Below are positions 38,926-45,990 of a stretch of 48,219 bases of DNA, piece after piece. Made by a program: the position numbers and the translations under genes. Each line of letters starts with the position of its first letter. Positions within the stretch are counted from its first letter, which is position 1. The stretch comes from Anaerolineales bacterium (GTDB taxonomy: Bacteria; Chloroflexota; Anaerolineae; Anaerolineales; UBA6663): the NCBI GenBank assembly GCA_020845955.1, contig JADLEU010000111.1, forward strand, positions 1 to 48,219. The letters run 5' to 3'. The notes under the pieces were generated by a model, which searched no databases, was not told the origin of the DNA, and was given only the letters and a program-made list of their open reading frames with translations.

Positions 38926-39723
38926 ATGAACCTACAGCGCATCCGGACGGTCATCGCAAAAGAGTGGGCCGAGGTCTTCAAGAACAAGCTGGTGCTGTTC
39001 ACGGTGGGCTTCTTGCCGCTGGTCTTCACCGCGCTGCCGCTGGGCATCCTGTACGCCACGCGCGGCGATCCCGAGCAGATGGCCAGCGAGATGAGTGATC
39101 TCCCGGCCCAGTTCATGGCCCTGTGCGGAGACATCTCGGCCAGCGAGTGCATGCAGGTCTTTATCCTGAACCAGTTCCTGCTCTTGTTCATGATGATGCC
39201 CCTGATCATCCCCATCTCGATCGCGGCCTACAGCATCGTCGGCGAGAAGACCACTCACAGCCTCGAACCGCTGCTCGCTACGCCCATCAGCACCGTCGAG
39301 CTGCTCACGGCCAAGAGCCTGGCGGCCGCCATCCCGGCCGTGCTGGCCACCTGGCTCGGCTTTGCGATCTTCGTTGTGGGCGCGCCGCTGGTCAGCACCG
39401 GCCCGTCGGTCCTGCGTTACATCCTGGGCCCGATGTGGCTGCTGGCGGTCTTCGGCCTCGGCCCGCTCATGGCCATCATGGCCGTCAACTTCGCCATTAT
39501 GGTCTCGTCGCGCGTCACCGACCCACGCGTGGCCGAGCAGATGGCGGCTGTCATTATCGTGCCGCTGCTGGCCATCATGTTCGCCCAGATCGGCGGCCTG
39601 CTGGTCCTCAACCTGACCTTTATGCTGATTGCGGCCGTGGTCCTGCTGGTCGCCGACGCGGCCCTGATTGTGGTGGGGGCGCGGCTGTTCCAGCGCGAGA
39701 CGATCCTGACGAAGTGGAAGTAG
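38926..39723 (+). CDS. ABC-2-type permease (module 2)
   Basis: 265 aa. The N-terminus RTVIAKEWAEVFKNKLVLFT is the usual cytoplasmic helix of ABC-2 permeases, followed by six membrane segments with a large first extracytoplasmic loop (about 45-85, with two Cys: ALCGDISASECM). The loop GEKTTHSLEPLLATPISTVE is the conserved coupling-helix region of NatB-like permeases. There is no clear ribosome binding site, and the 73-base gap to the ATPase holds the parS site, so expression may depend on the upstream operon. Confidence 0.9.
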   Translation: MNLQRIRTVIAKEWAEVFKNKLVLFTVGFLPLVFTALPLGILYATRGDPEQMASEMSDLPAQFMALCGDISASECMQVFILNQFLLLFMMMPLIIPISIAAYSIVGEKTTHSLEPLLATPISTVELLTAKSLAAAIPAVLATWLGFAIFVVGAPLVSTGPSVLRYILGPMWLLAVFGLGPLMAIMAVNFAIMVSSRVTDPRVAEQMAAVIIVPLLAIMFAQIGGLLVLNLTFMLIAAVVLLVADAALIVVGARLFQRETILTKWK

Positions 39724-39784
39724 TGAGCAAGCGCAAACGAATGTTACCGATGGGGCGGCGCCACGGTTCAGGTAAGGAGTAGCG

Positions 39785-40552
39785 ATGGGGATCCGAAGTG
39801 TTCTACTCACGGGCGCGCTGCTGGCGCTGCTGCTGCCGGCGGGCGCGGCCGCGCAGGACGACGAGCTGCGGCTTTTCGTGCGCCGCAACTTCGGCTACAG
39901 CGGCGGCAGCCAGATCCAGGGGTCGTTCCGGATGGAAGCCGAAGGCCCGGCCGACCTGGCCAGCGTGACGTTCAAGGTCGACGACCAGGTGGTCGGCGCC
40001 GACAGCGAGGCTCCCTTCCGGGTGGACTTCGACACCGATGACTACGGCTTAGGCTGGCACGACCTGACGGCCCAGGGCGAGACTGCCAGCGGCCGCGCAC
40101 TGGTCTCGGCCGCGCGGCGCTTCGAGTTCGTCTCGGCCGCTGCCGGCTGGGAGACCGCCTGGCGCATCATGGCGCCGCTGCTGGGCGTCCTGTTGGTGGT
40201 GATGCTGTTGGTCGTGGGCACGTCACTCCTGCAGCTGCGCCGCGGCCGGCGCCACCCCGCGCCGCTGGGCGCGCGGCGCAACTACGGCCTATTTGGCGGC
40301 ACGATCTGCCCCAAGTGCGGACGGCCGTTCGCACTACACTTGTGGGGCCTTAACCTGCTGGTAGGCAAGCTCGACCGCTGCGACCACTGCGGGCGCTGGA
40401 GCGTGGTGCGGGCGCTGCCGCTAGAGCAGTTGCGCGCGGCCGAGGCCGCCGAGCGGCGCGCGGCCCAGCCCGCGGGGGAGCATCCGGCGGAGAGCGCCGA
40501 AGAGCAACTGCGCCGGCAACTGGACGACTCGCGCTTTACCGACAATCAATAA
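39785..40552 (+). CDS. Secreted-then-anchored protein with Ig-like domain and cytoplasmic zinc ribbon
   Basis: 255 aa. A signal peptide (SVLLTGALLALLLPAGAAAQ) precedes an Ig/cadherin-like beta domain (about 25-115: VTFKVDDQVVGADSEAPFRV, LGWHDLTAQGETASG). One membrane segment follows (IMAPLLGVLLVVMLLVVGTS, about 130-150), then a cytoplasmic zinc ribbon (CPKCGRPF... CDHCGRWS, about 178-208) and a charged tail. AAGGAG sits just before the ATG. It follows the ABC permease in the same direction at a distance of about 60 bases. The family is widespread as hypothetical; function unknown. Confidence 0.75.
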   Translation: MGIRSVLLTGALLALLLPAGAAAQDDELRLFVRRNFGYSGGSQIQGSFRMEAEGPADLASVTFKVDDQVVGADSEAPFRVDFDTDDYGLGWHDLTAQGETASGRALVSAARRFEFVSAAAGWETAWRIMAPLLGVLLVVMLLVVGTSLLQLRRGRRHPAPLGARRNYGLFGGTICPKCGRPFALHLWGLNLLVGKLDRCDHCGRWSVVRALPLEQLRAAEAAERRAAQPAGEHPAESAEEQLRRQLDDSRFTDNQ

Positions 40553-40560
40553 GATCTTTA

Positions 40561-40622
40561 GCCACGAATTACACGAATTCTCACGAGGAACCCTATTCGT
40601 GCCAATTCGTGTAATTCGTGGC
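40561..40622. repeat. 19-bp perfect inverted repeat, dispersed type
   Basis: GCCACGAATTACACGAATT (40561-40579) and its exact reverse complement (40604-40622), 24 bases apart. The same wording (CACGAATTACACGAATT) is familiar as a scattered repeat in several bacterial genomes. It lies nine bases after the zinc-ribbon gene stop and may also act as a terminator. Confidence 0.8.
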
Positions 40623-40670
40623 CGTATTACTTTTATGTAAATATAATTCCCACGGTGGTTGGGATTTAGT

Positions 40671-40699
40671 TTGCGCCGCGAGGGCGGCGGTGCTATCAT
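40671..40699 (+). promoter_or_regulatory. Promoter of the beta-repeat protein gene
   Basis: TTGCGC (40671-40676), 17-base spacer, TATCAT (40694-40699). The leader of about 40 bases ends in AGGAGG five bases before the ATG at 40746. Confidence 0.55.
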
Positions 40700-40745
40700 C
40701 GCGGTCACCCATTTATGTAGAAGTTATACCCGGTAGGAGGGCCTG

Positions 40746-41522
40746 ATGAACAACGGCCGCCAGCCCAACGCACAAACCACGCCGCCGCGCAGCGTCTTCG
40801 CCGAACCGGCCCCGCCCGCGCCGCCGCCCCCCCTGGCCGCGCCCCCGCCTCAGCCGCCAGCACCCACGACCGCCAGCCGGCTGTCGAGCGCGTTTTGGAA
40901 AGGAGCCACGCTTTTTTCGTTGGCCGTCAACCTGGTGCTGGTGCTGGCGCTGCTCCTGGCGGTGCTGTTCGTGTTTCAGATCAAGCGCGGCCTGGCCCAG
41001 CCCCTCGTCGGCGGGCTGCACAGCAATTTCCTGCAGATGGACGCGGCCAGCATCATCACCACGGTCCAGGTCGATGACACGATCCACGTGGTGGACACCA
41101 TTCACGTCATCGACACGATCCAGGTCAACGACACGCTGCCGGTCGTCTTCGATCTACCGCTGACGACGGTCACGGCCGTCACACTGACGCGCGACATCCC
41201 CATCCGCAACACCATGGTCTACCTGAACGGGCTGCCGGTGCCGACCGACATCGTGCTGCCAGCCGGCACGCCGCTGGACATCCAGCTCGACCTGGTGGTG
41301 CCGGTGAGCCAGACCGTGCCGGTGGTGCTGGACGTGCCGGTCAACCTGGATGTGCCCATCAGCCTGGACGTGCCCGTGAGCCTGGAAGTGCCGGTCAACA
41401 TCCCCCTCAACCAGACCGAGTTGCACGCGCCCTTTACGAACCTGGCCAACCTGCTGGGACCATACAACACGCTGCTGGAAGAGACGCCGTCGTCCTGGCG
41501 CGAGGTGCTCACGCCGCGGTGA
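40746..41522 (+). CDS. Single-pass membrane protein with short tandem beta repeats
   Basis: 258 aa. A Pro/Ala-rich cytoplasmic start (about 1-45) leads into one membrane segment (SLAVNLVLVLALLLAVLFVF). The exported part has two sets of short repeats: DDTIHVVDTIHVIDTIQV (about 105-122) and LDVPVNLDVPISLDVPVSLE (about 195-215), each unit seven to eight residues with alternating hydrophobic positions, as in a beta-helix or fibre. AGGAGG gives a strong start. The stop overlaps the methyltransferase start as GTGA. Function unknown; the repeats suggest a surface-exposed filament or solenoid. Confidence 0.75.
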   Translation: MNNGRQPNAQTTPPRSVFAEPAPPAPPPPLAAPPPQPPAPTTASRLSSAFWKGATLFSLAVNLVLVLALLLAVLFVFQIKRGLAQPLVGGLHSNFLQMDAASIITTVQVDDTIHVVDTIHVIDTIQVNDTLPVVFDLPLTTVTAVTLTRDIPIRNTMVYLNGLPVPTDIVLPAGTPLDIQLDLVVPVSQTVPVVLDVPVNLDVPISLDVPVSLEVPVNIPLNQTELHAPFTNLANLLGPYNTLLEETPSSWREVLTPR

Positions 41523-42427
41523 CGCCCAGCCCCCCGATGCATGACGGGCCGCCGGTCTGCGACTACGAAGGTTCGGACTACCAGCAGACCTTCTGGGACA
41601 CGGGCGCGCGGGCCTACGAGGACGCCAGCGAGGCGCGCGCGCTGAGGGCGCTGCTGCCGGCGCGCGGCCGGCTGCTGCTGGAGATCGGCGCGGGCGCCGG
41701 GCGCAACACGCCGCGCTACACCGGCTTCGAGCGCGTGGTGCTGCTGGACTATTCGCGCACGCAGCTTGAGCAGGCGCGGGCGCGGCTGGGCGCCGGGCCG
41801 CGCTACCTGTACGTGGCGGGCGACGTGTACGCGCTGCCGTTCGTGCCAGGGCTGTTCGACGCGGCCACCATGATCCGCGTCATCCATCACCTGGCCGACG
41901 CGCCGGCCGCGCTGCGGCAGGTGCGCGCGGTGCTCGAGCCGGGCGGCACCTTCATCCTGGAGTTCGCCAACAAGCGCAACCTTAAAGCCATCCTGCGCTG
42001 GCTGCTCGGACGGCAGCGCTGGAACCCGTTTGCGCCCGAGCCGGTCGAGTTCGCGACACTCAACTTCGACTTTCACCCGGCCGCCATGCTGGCCTGGCTG
42101 CGCGCCGGCCGGCTGGAGCCGCGCCAGGTGCGGTCGTTGTCCTATTTCCGCGTGGGCGCGCTCAAACGGCGCGTGCCCACCCGCTGGCTGGTGGGCGTCG
42201 ACGCGCTGCTGCAGCCCACCGGGCAGTGGCTGCAGTTCTCGCCCAGCGTGTTTGTCCGCGCCCAGGCGGCCGGCGACAGCCCCACCGCCGCGCCGGGACA
42301 GTTCTTCCGCTGCCCCGCCTGCGGCAGCGCCGCCTTAAGCGAAACCGGCGGCCACCTGCGCTGCGAGCAGTGCGGCCGCCGGTGGGCGGTGAGGGAAGGG
42401 ATTTACGATTTCAAGGCGCCGGTGTAG
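41519..42427 (+). CDS. Class I SAM-dependent methyltransferase with C-terminal Trm112-like zinc ribbon
   Basis: 302 aa from a GTG at 41519 that overlaps the previous stop; an ATG at 41537 is possible. The methyltransferase domain (about 20-170) has motif I LLLEIGAGAGRNTPRY, post-I LLDYSRTQLEQA, motif II region LFDAATMIRVIHHLADAPAA and LEPGGTFILEFAN. The last 45 residues contain a zinc ribbon (FFRCPACGSAAL... LRCEQCGRRWAVREGIYDF) of the Trm112/UbiE-associated kind. The substrate is unknown. Its end overlaps convergently, by 25 bases, with the ArsR-like gene on the other strand. Confidence 0.88.
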   Translation: MTPSPPMHDGPPVCDYEGSDYQQTFWDTGARAYEDASEARALRALLPARGRLLLEIGAGAGRNTPRYTGFERVVLLDYSRTQLEQARARLGAGPRYLYVAGDVYALPFVPGLFDAATMIRVIHHLADAPAALRQVRAVLEPGGTFILEFANKRNLKAILRWLLGRQRWNPFAPEPVEFATLNFDFHPAAMLAWLRAGRLEPRQVRSLSYFRVGALKRRVPTRWLVGVDALLQPTGQWLQFSPSVFVRAQAAGDSPTAAPGQFFRCPACGSAALSETGGHLRCEQCGRRWAVREGIYDFKAPV

Positions 42428-42804
42428 GGCAAGCGTATAAGGGGCATAAAGGGTAGGAACTCGCGCAGCACTTTGCGCTCGAAGTCGCCGGCCACGGCCT
42501 CGGGCGGAACGGTTGTCCGCTCATGCGCCAGGATCTGGTTGGCCAGGGCGTGGACGTAATCGAGCCGCAGGCGATAGGTCTGGGCCGAACCGTCGGGACC
42601 GGATACCAGGCCGGCGTGCTCCAGGCTGAACATCTGCTGGCGGATCTCCTGGGGCGATTGGCCCAACTGCTCGGCAAGCTGCTCGACCGAGCAACTGCCG
42701 GCCGCCAGCCGGCCCGCAATCTGCAGGCGGCGCACGTCGGCCAGGCCTCGGAAGAATTCGAGCAGGGCGGTGTGGGTGTTGGGGATCGGCAGTTCCATGT
42801 TCAT
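42403..42804 (-). CDS. ArsR-type winged-helix regulator (second of two)
   Basis: 133 aa. The winged helix (about 10-90) has LLEFFRGLADVRRLQIAGRL, SVEQLAEQLGQSPQEIRQQM and LEHAGLVSGPDGSAQTYRLR. No Cys pair of the metal-sensing kind is seen. The C-terminal tail (RKVLREFLPFMPLIRLPYTG) resembles the start of the DUF2087 region of its neighbour but stops short. Its ATG overlaps the stop of the upstream ArsR gene (ATGA), so the two arose perhaps by duplication and are made together. Confidence 0.8.
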   Translation of the reverse strand: MNMELPIPNTHTALLEFFRGLADVRRLQIAGRLAAGSCSVEQLAEQLGQSPQEIRQQMFSLEHAGLVSGPDGSAQTYRLRLDYVHALANQILAHERTTVPPEAVAGDFERKVLREFLPFMPLIRLPYTGALKS

Positions 42805-43355
42805 AGTCGCCGATACTTTCCGTTCGCGCGGGCCATCAGCCCGTGGCCGATCAGCTCGCGGCGCAGGCTGGCCGTGTCGGCGTGGAAGCGGGCCAGAAGG
42901 CCGTTGACGTCCTTCTCGCTGTACTTCTTATCGGGCGCGAACGACTCGACGATGTGGTTCAGCACCACTCGCAGCTTCTTCTGCTGGGCCGGGATCTCCT
43001 TGAGCGAGCCGTCGGGGCACAGAAAGTCCCTGAGCACCTTGCGCTCGTAGGCGCCCGTGTCTACGCCGGCCGCCGCCCGCGGCAGGGTCTCGCTGGCCAG
43101 CAGCCGGTTGGCCATGGCGTGGACCACCTCCAGGCGCAGGCGATAGAGCTTGGAATGGCCTTGCAGGCGGGCCTCCACCAGGCCGGCGTGCGCCAGGTAG
43201 GAGAGATGGTGCGACACCGTGGCGGGCTTGATGTCGAGCATATCCGCCAGCACCTCGCCCGAATAGCTCTCCTGGGCCAACAGACCGACGATCTTCAGCC
43301 GGTTCCCGTCCGAGAGCGCCTTGAAGAACTCCAGCAGGTCCGGCTCAGCCGCCAT
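42801..43355 (-). CDS. ArsR-type winged-helix regulator with DUF2087 domain
   Basis: 184 aa from the ATG at 43355 (GGGGCG upstream); the frame is open beyond it but runs through the operator. The winged helix (about 5-85) shows FFKALSDGNRLKIVGLLAQ, GEVLADMLDIKPATVSHHLS and HAGLVEARLQGHSKLYRLR. The C-terminal DUF2087 domain (about 105-184) has RKVLRDFLCPDGSLKEIPAQ, KKYSEKDVNGLLARFHADTA and RRELIGHGLMARANGKYRRL. A strong inverted repeat lies 12 bases before the start and is probably its own operator. Confidence 0.9.
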   Translation of the reverse strand: MAAEPDLLEFFKALSDGNRLKIVGLLAQESYSGEVLADMLDIKPATVSHHLSYLAHAGLVEARLQGHSKLYRLRLEVVHAMANRLLASETLPRAAAGVDTGAYERKVLRDFLCPDGSLKEIPAQQKKLRVVLNHIVESFAPDKKYSEKDVNGLLARFHADTASLRRELIGHGLMARANGKYRRL

Positions 43356-43366
43356 CGCGCCCCGGA

Positions 43367-43392
43367 TAAGATTTGATATCCATCGAATCTTA
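43367..43392. promoter_or_regulatory. 26-bp operator-like inverted repeat before the ArsR operon
   Basis: On the plus strand the arms are TAAGATTTGAT and ATCGAATCTTA around four central bases; ten of eleven positions match. The size and position (12 bases upstream of the start codon) fit ArsR-family autoregulation. Confidence 0.75.
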
Positions 43393-43479
43393 GAGTAGCG
43401 CCGGTCCGCGCGCGAGTCAAGGGGCGAAGGCGGTTGGCGCGGCGCGCGGCACGAAGCGGGCAAGGCCAGCGCCAACCAG

Positions 43480-43514
43480 GAAGTCGCCCCGCTGCCTTCC
43501 AGCAGGGCGGCTTC
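43480..43514 (+). terminator. Long hairpin in the divergent spacer before apt-like gene
   Basis: GAAGTCGCCCCGCTG and CAGCAGGGCGGCTTC form a 15-bp stem with one G-U and one mismatched pair and a five-base loop, followed by TTTCTGGGCC. It looks like a terminator, but no plus-strand gene precedes it. A CTTTCGTCTTTCGTCTT repeat follows (43524-43540). It could be a relic, an attenuator if transcription starts upstream, or end a small RNA. Confidence 0.5.
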
Positions 43515-43554
43515 TTTCTGGGCCTTTCGTCTTTCGTCTTGCCCTTATCTACGG

Positions 43555-43560
43555 TAGAAT
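43555..43560 (+). promoter_or_regulatory. -10 box of the phosphoribosyltransferase gene
   Basis: TAGAAT, 33 bases before the ATG at 43593. The same TAGAAT box stands before the genes at 11592 and 19099. No good -35 hexamer is visible. Confidence 0.45.
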
Positions 43561-43592
43561 CCGAACAGATTTCCTAGCTCCAGGAGCCCAGC

Positions 43593-44147
43593 ATGCCGAC
43601 TGAACGCGAAACCTACCCCATCGAGATCGCAGGGGTCAAACGCGAGCTGCGCCTGTTCGAGATCAAGCCCGGCCTGAAGATCGCCGTGCTCAATATCCTC
43701 GGGGATACCGAACTGGTTGAGGCTGCCGCCGTGGGCCTGGCCGAGCGGCTGGCGGACGTCGAGTACGACGTGCTGGTGACGGCCGAGGCGAAGAGCATCC
43801 CTCTGATTTACGCCTTGTCGGTGCGCACCCGCAAGCCGTACGTGGTGCTGCGCAAGTCATACAAGCCCTACATGGGCGAGACAATCCAGGCGGAGACACT
43901 TTCGATCACCACTGGCGCGCCGCAGACGCTGCACCTGGACGAGAAGGACCGCGAGATGGTGCGGGACAAGCGGGTGGTGTTGGTCGACGACGTGATCTCG
44001 ACCGGCTCGACGCTGCAGGGCATGCGCCTGGTGCTCGATAAGGCCGGCGCCAAGATCGCCGCCGAGGCGGCCATCCTCACCGAGGGCGAGCGCGCTCAGT
44101 GGGAGCAGATCCTGGCGTTGGGCCACCTGCCGGTGTTTACAGGGTAG
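43593..44147 (+). CDS. Adenine phosphoribosyltransferase-like protein
   Basis: 184 aa. The type I PRT signature RVVLVDDVISTGSTLQGMRL holds the PRPP-binding loop. The hood and flexible-loop regions include EYDVLVTAEAKSIPLIYALS and RTRKPYVVLRKSYKPYMG. The known reaction of Apt is adenine plus PRPP to AMP; related PurR/Xpt-like proteins use other purines, and the N-terminus (YPIEIAGVKRELRLFEIKPG) differs from classical Apt, so the base is uncertain. AGGAG lies 9-10 bases before the ATG. Confidence 0.85.
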   Translation: MPTERETYPIEIAGVKRELRLFEIKPGLKIAVLNILGDTELVEAAAVGLAERLADVEYDVLVTAEAKSIPLIYALSVRTRKPYVVLRKSYKPYMGETIQAETLSITTGAPQTLHLDEKDREMVRDKRVVLVDDVISTGSTLQGMRLVLDKAGAKIAAEAAILTEGERAQWEQILALGHLPVFTG

Positions 44148-44251
44148 CGGGACCGGTCCTTATGCCCGCCTAAACGGCCAGTAAGACCGCCGTAACATCT
44201 GCGCGCATAATGGGAGCCTGAGGCGGCCAGCAGGTCTCGAAGGAGAACCGC

Positions 44252-44893
44252 ATGCTCAAGAGCATCTTTGGGCGCAAGGAGGACGAAGAGCGCGTCAAAA
44301 TGGAAGGGCGGCTGCCGCCGGGCCAGTCGCTGACCAACCGCTTCCCGGTGCTGCACTACGGCCCGGTGCCGCGTTTCGACCCGGCCGCCTGGGATCTGCG
44401 CGTCTTCGGCGAGGTGGAGGCAGAGCGGCGCTGGAACTGGGAAGAGTTCCAGAAGCTGCCGCGCATCCAGGTGACGATGGATTTGCACTGCGTAACGCGC
44501 TGGAGCAAGTTCGACGCCGTGTGGGAAGGCGTGTCGCTGCGCGCCCTGGTGGACGAGGGGCTGATCAGGCTCAAGCCCAGCGCCCGCTATCTGCTGCAGC
44601 ACTGCGAGTACGGCTTCACGGTCAACATCCCGCTGGAGGTGGCCCTGCAGCCCAACTTCCTGCTGGCCACCCACTTCGACGGCCAACCGCTCGATCCGGA
44701 TCACGGCTACCCGCTGCGCGGCGTGGTCGGCCACATTCCCGGCGCCGAGCACAAGACGCCATACCTGTGGAAGGGCGGCAAGTGGCTGCGCGGGCTGGAG
44801 TTCTTGGCGAAGGACAGGCTGGGCTTTTGGGAGCAGGCCGGCTACCACAACGAAGCCGACGTGTGGAAGGAACAGCGCTTCGCCTACGAGTAG
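44252..44893 (+). CDS. Molybdopterin-dependent oxidoreductase (sulfite-oxidase/MsrP-like family)
   Basis: 213 aa, the short single-domain form. The molybdenum-ligand Cys lies in MDLHCVTRWSKFDAVWEGVS. Other family marks are NRFPVLHYGPVP, GEVEAERRWNWEEFQKLP, the GYPLRGVVGHIPGAEHKTPY segment and the C-terminal FWEQAGYHNEADVWKEQRFA. No signal peptide, so it is cytoplasmic, unlike MsrP. AAGGAGAA precedes the ATG; a CATAAT box about 40 bases upstream may be its -10. The substrate is not evident. A receiver-domain gene follows three bases later. Confidence 0.9.
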   Translation: MLKSIFGRKEDEERVKMEGRLPPGQSLTNRFPVLHYGPVPRFDPAAWDLRVFGEVEAERRWNWEEFQKLPRIQVTMDLHCVTRWSKFDAVWEGVSLRALVDEGLIRLKPSARYLLQHCEYGFTVNIPLEVALQPNFLLATHFDGQPLDPDHGYPLRGVVGHIPGAEHKTPYLWKGGKWLRGLEFLAKDRLGFWEQAGYHNEADVWKEQRFAYE

Positions 44894-44895
44894 GC

Positions 44896-45279
44896 ATGAC
44901 GTCGATCCTGATTGTCGACGACGACCCCGATATGGCCGAGCTGTTGGGGCACATGACCGACATCCTGGGCCACGCGCATCGCTACGCGCGCAACGCGCAG
45001 GAGGCGCTGGCCGCCATTGCCGCGCGCCAGCCCGACGCGATCGTGCTCGACGTGATGCTCGAGCACACCGACGGCTGGACGCTGTACGACCAACTGCAGC
45101 GCATCACCGACGCGCCGATCATCTTCATTACGGCCTGGCGCACCGGCGAGAACCGCCGCCGGGCCGAGGCCCTGCGCGCCGATGGGTTCCTGGCCAAGCC
45201 CATCTCGCACCAGGATTACGCCGCCGCGCTCGAGCGCGTGCTGGGCCGGCCCGCGCGGCGCCTGCCCGCGGGGAGGTGA
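44896..45279 (+). CDS. Single-domain response regulator (receiver only)
   Basis: 127 aa, only a CheY-like receiver. Acidic residues D8-D10 (LIVDDDPDMAELL), phospho-acceptor D52 (AIVLDVMLEHTDG), T79 (IIFITAWRTG) and K101 (GFLAKPISHQDY) are all present. There is no output domain and no kinase next to it; it starts two bases after the oxidoreductase stop. It may act as a phosphorelay element or by protein binding. Confidence 0.92.
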   Translation: MTSILIVDDDPDMAELLGHMTDILGHAHRYARNAQEALAAIAARQPDAIVLDVMLEHTDGWTLYDQLQRITDAPIIFITAWRTGENRRRAEALRADGFLAKPISHQDYAAALERVLGRPARRLPAGR

Positions 45280-45296
45280 CGCTGGCAGCGAGCGGA

Positions 45297-45405
45297 CAAG
45301 CTGGTCCACGGATCACACCGACCGGGCCGGATAGCGCGGACGCTCTTGAGATAGGTCAACACCAGATCCGTGTGATCTGCCGTTATCGGTGAAATCCGTG
45401 TACGC
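45297..45405. repeat. Dispersed ATCCGTGT-type repeats in spacer
   Basis: Variants of the word GATCCGTGTGATC and GTGAAATCCGTGT, with the partly complementary CCACGGATCACACC at 45306-45319. The same words are seen as scattered repeats in other bacterial genomes. The spacer otherwise holds no gene; the repeat comes within 15 bases of the deaminase start. Confidence 0.55.
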
Positions 45406-45418
45406 TGGTTCTGCGCCA

Positions 45419-45943
45419 ATGCCACCCCAACGGATTGAGATCGACCTCGCCTCGCTGGACCTGGAAACCTTCATGCGCGCGGCACTGGCCGAGGCCGAAG
45501 GCGCCGGCCAGGCCGGCGAGCTGCCCATTGGGGCCGTGGTCGTCCTCGACGGCCAGGTGATCTCGCGCGGGCGGGCGCGCCACCGGGCGCGGCAAAGCCA
45601 GTTGGCCCACGCCGAACTGCAAGCCCTGCTCGACGGCGGCCCGCGGCTATTCACCGATTACGCCCACGCCGTCCTGTTCACCACGGTGGAGCCGTGCCCG
45701 CTGTGCCTGGGCGCGGCGGTGATGGCCGACGTGGCCCATATCGTCTTCGCCTGCCCCGACGGCGTGGTGCGCTCGCAGGATACGCTGGCCCACAACGCTT
45801 ATGTGCGCCGCCACATCCTCACCTACCACGGCGGCGCGCTGGAGGCCGAAGCGCGGGCGCTGATGGCGCGCTACGACCCGGCGATGCTGGCGTATATCTC
45901 CGGAGACTCGCCGCAGTACTTGCCGCGCCCCGGGGCGGCTTAA
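45419..45943 (+). CDS. Nucleoside/tRNA-type deaminase (CMP/dCMP deaminase family, zinc)
   Basis: 174 aa from the ATG at 45419; ten codons further upstream lie in a repeat and I reject them. The zinc-dependent deaminase signature is complete: HAELQALLDGG (HAE) and TVEPCPLCLGAAVMADVAHI (PCxxC). It is close to the tRNA adenosine deaminase/guanine deaminase group in length and in the GELPIGAVVVLDG segment, but lacks the clear TadA C-terminal features, so a free nucleobase or nucleoside is possible. No partner gene suggests the substrate. Confidence 0.88.
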   Translation: MPPQRIEIDLASLDLETFMRAALAEAEGAGQAGELPIGAVVVLDGQVISRGRARHRARQSQLAHAELQALLDGGPRLFTDYAHAVLFTTVEPCPLCLGAAVMADVAHIVFACPDGVVRSQDTLAHNAYVRRHILTYHGGALEAEARALMARYDPAMLAYISGDSPQYLPRPGAA

Positions 45944-45990
45944 CCATTCACGGCGGGGGCGCCGCGGCTGCTGACTTCCACAAGCCCTGG

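Noticed and set aside
38932-39888. 318-codon minus-strand frame opposite the second ABC permease
   Set aside because: Asp/Gln/His-rich antisense of a six-helix membrane protein.
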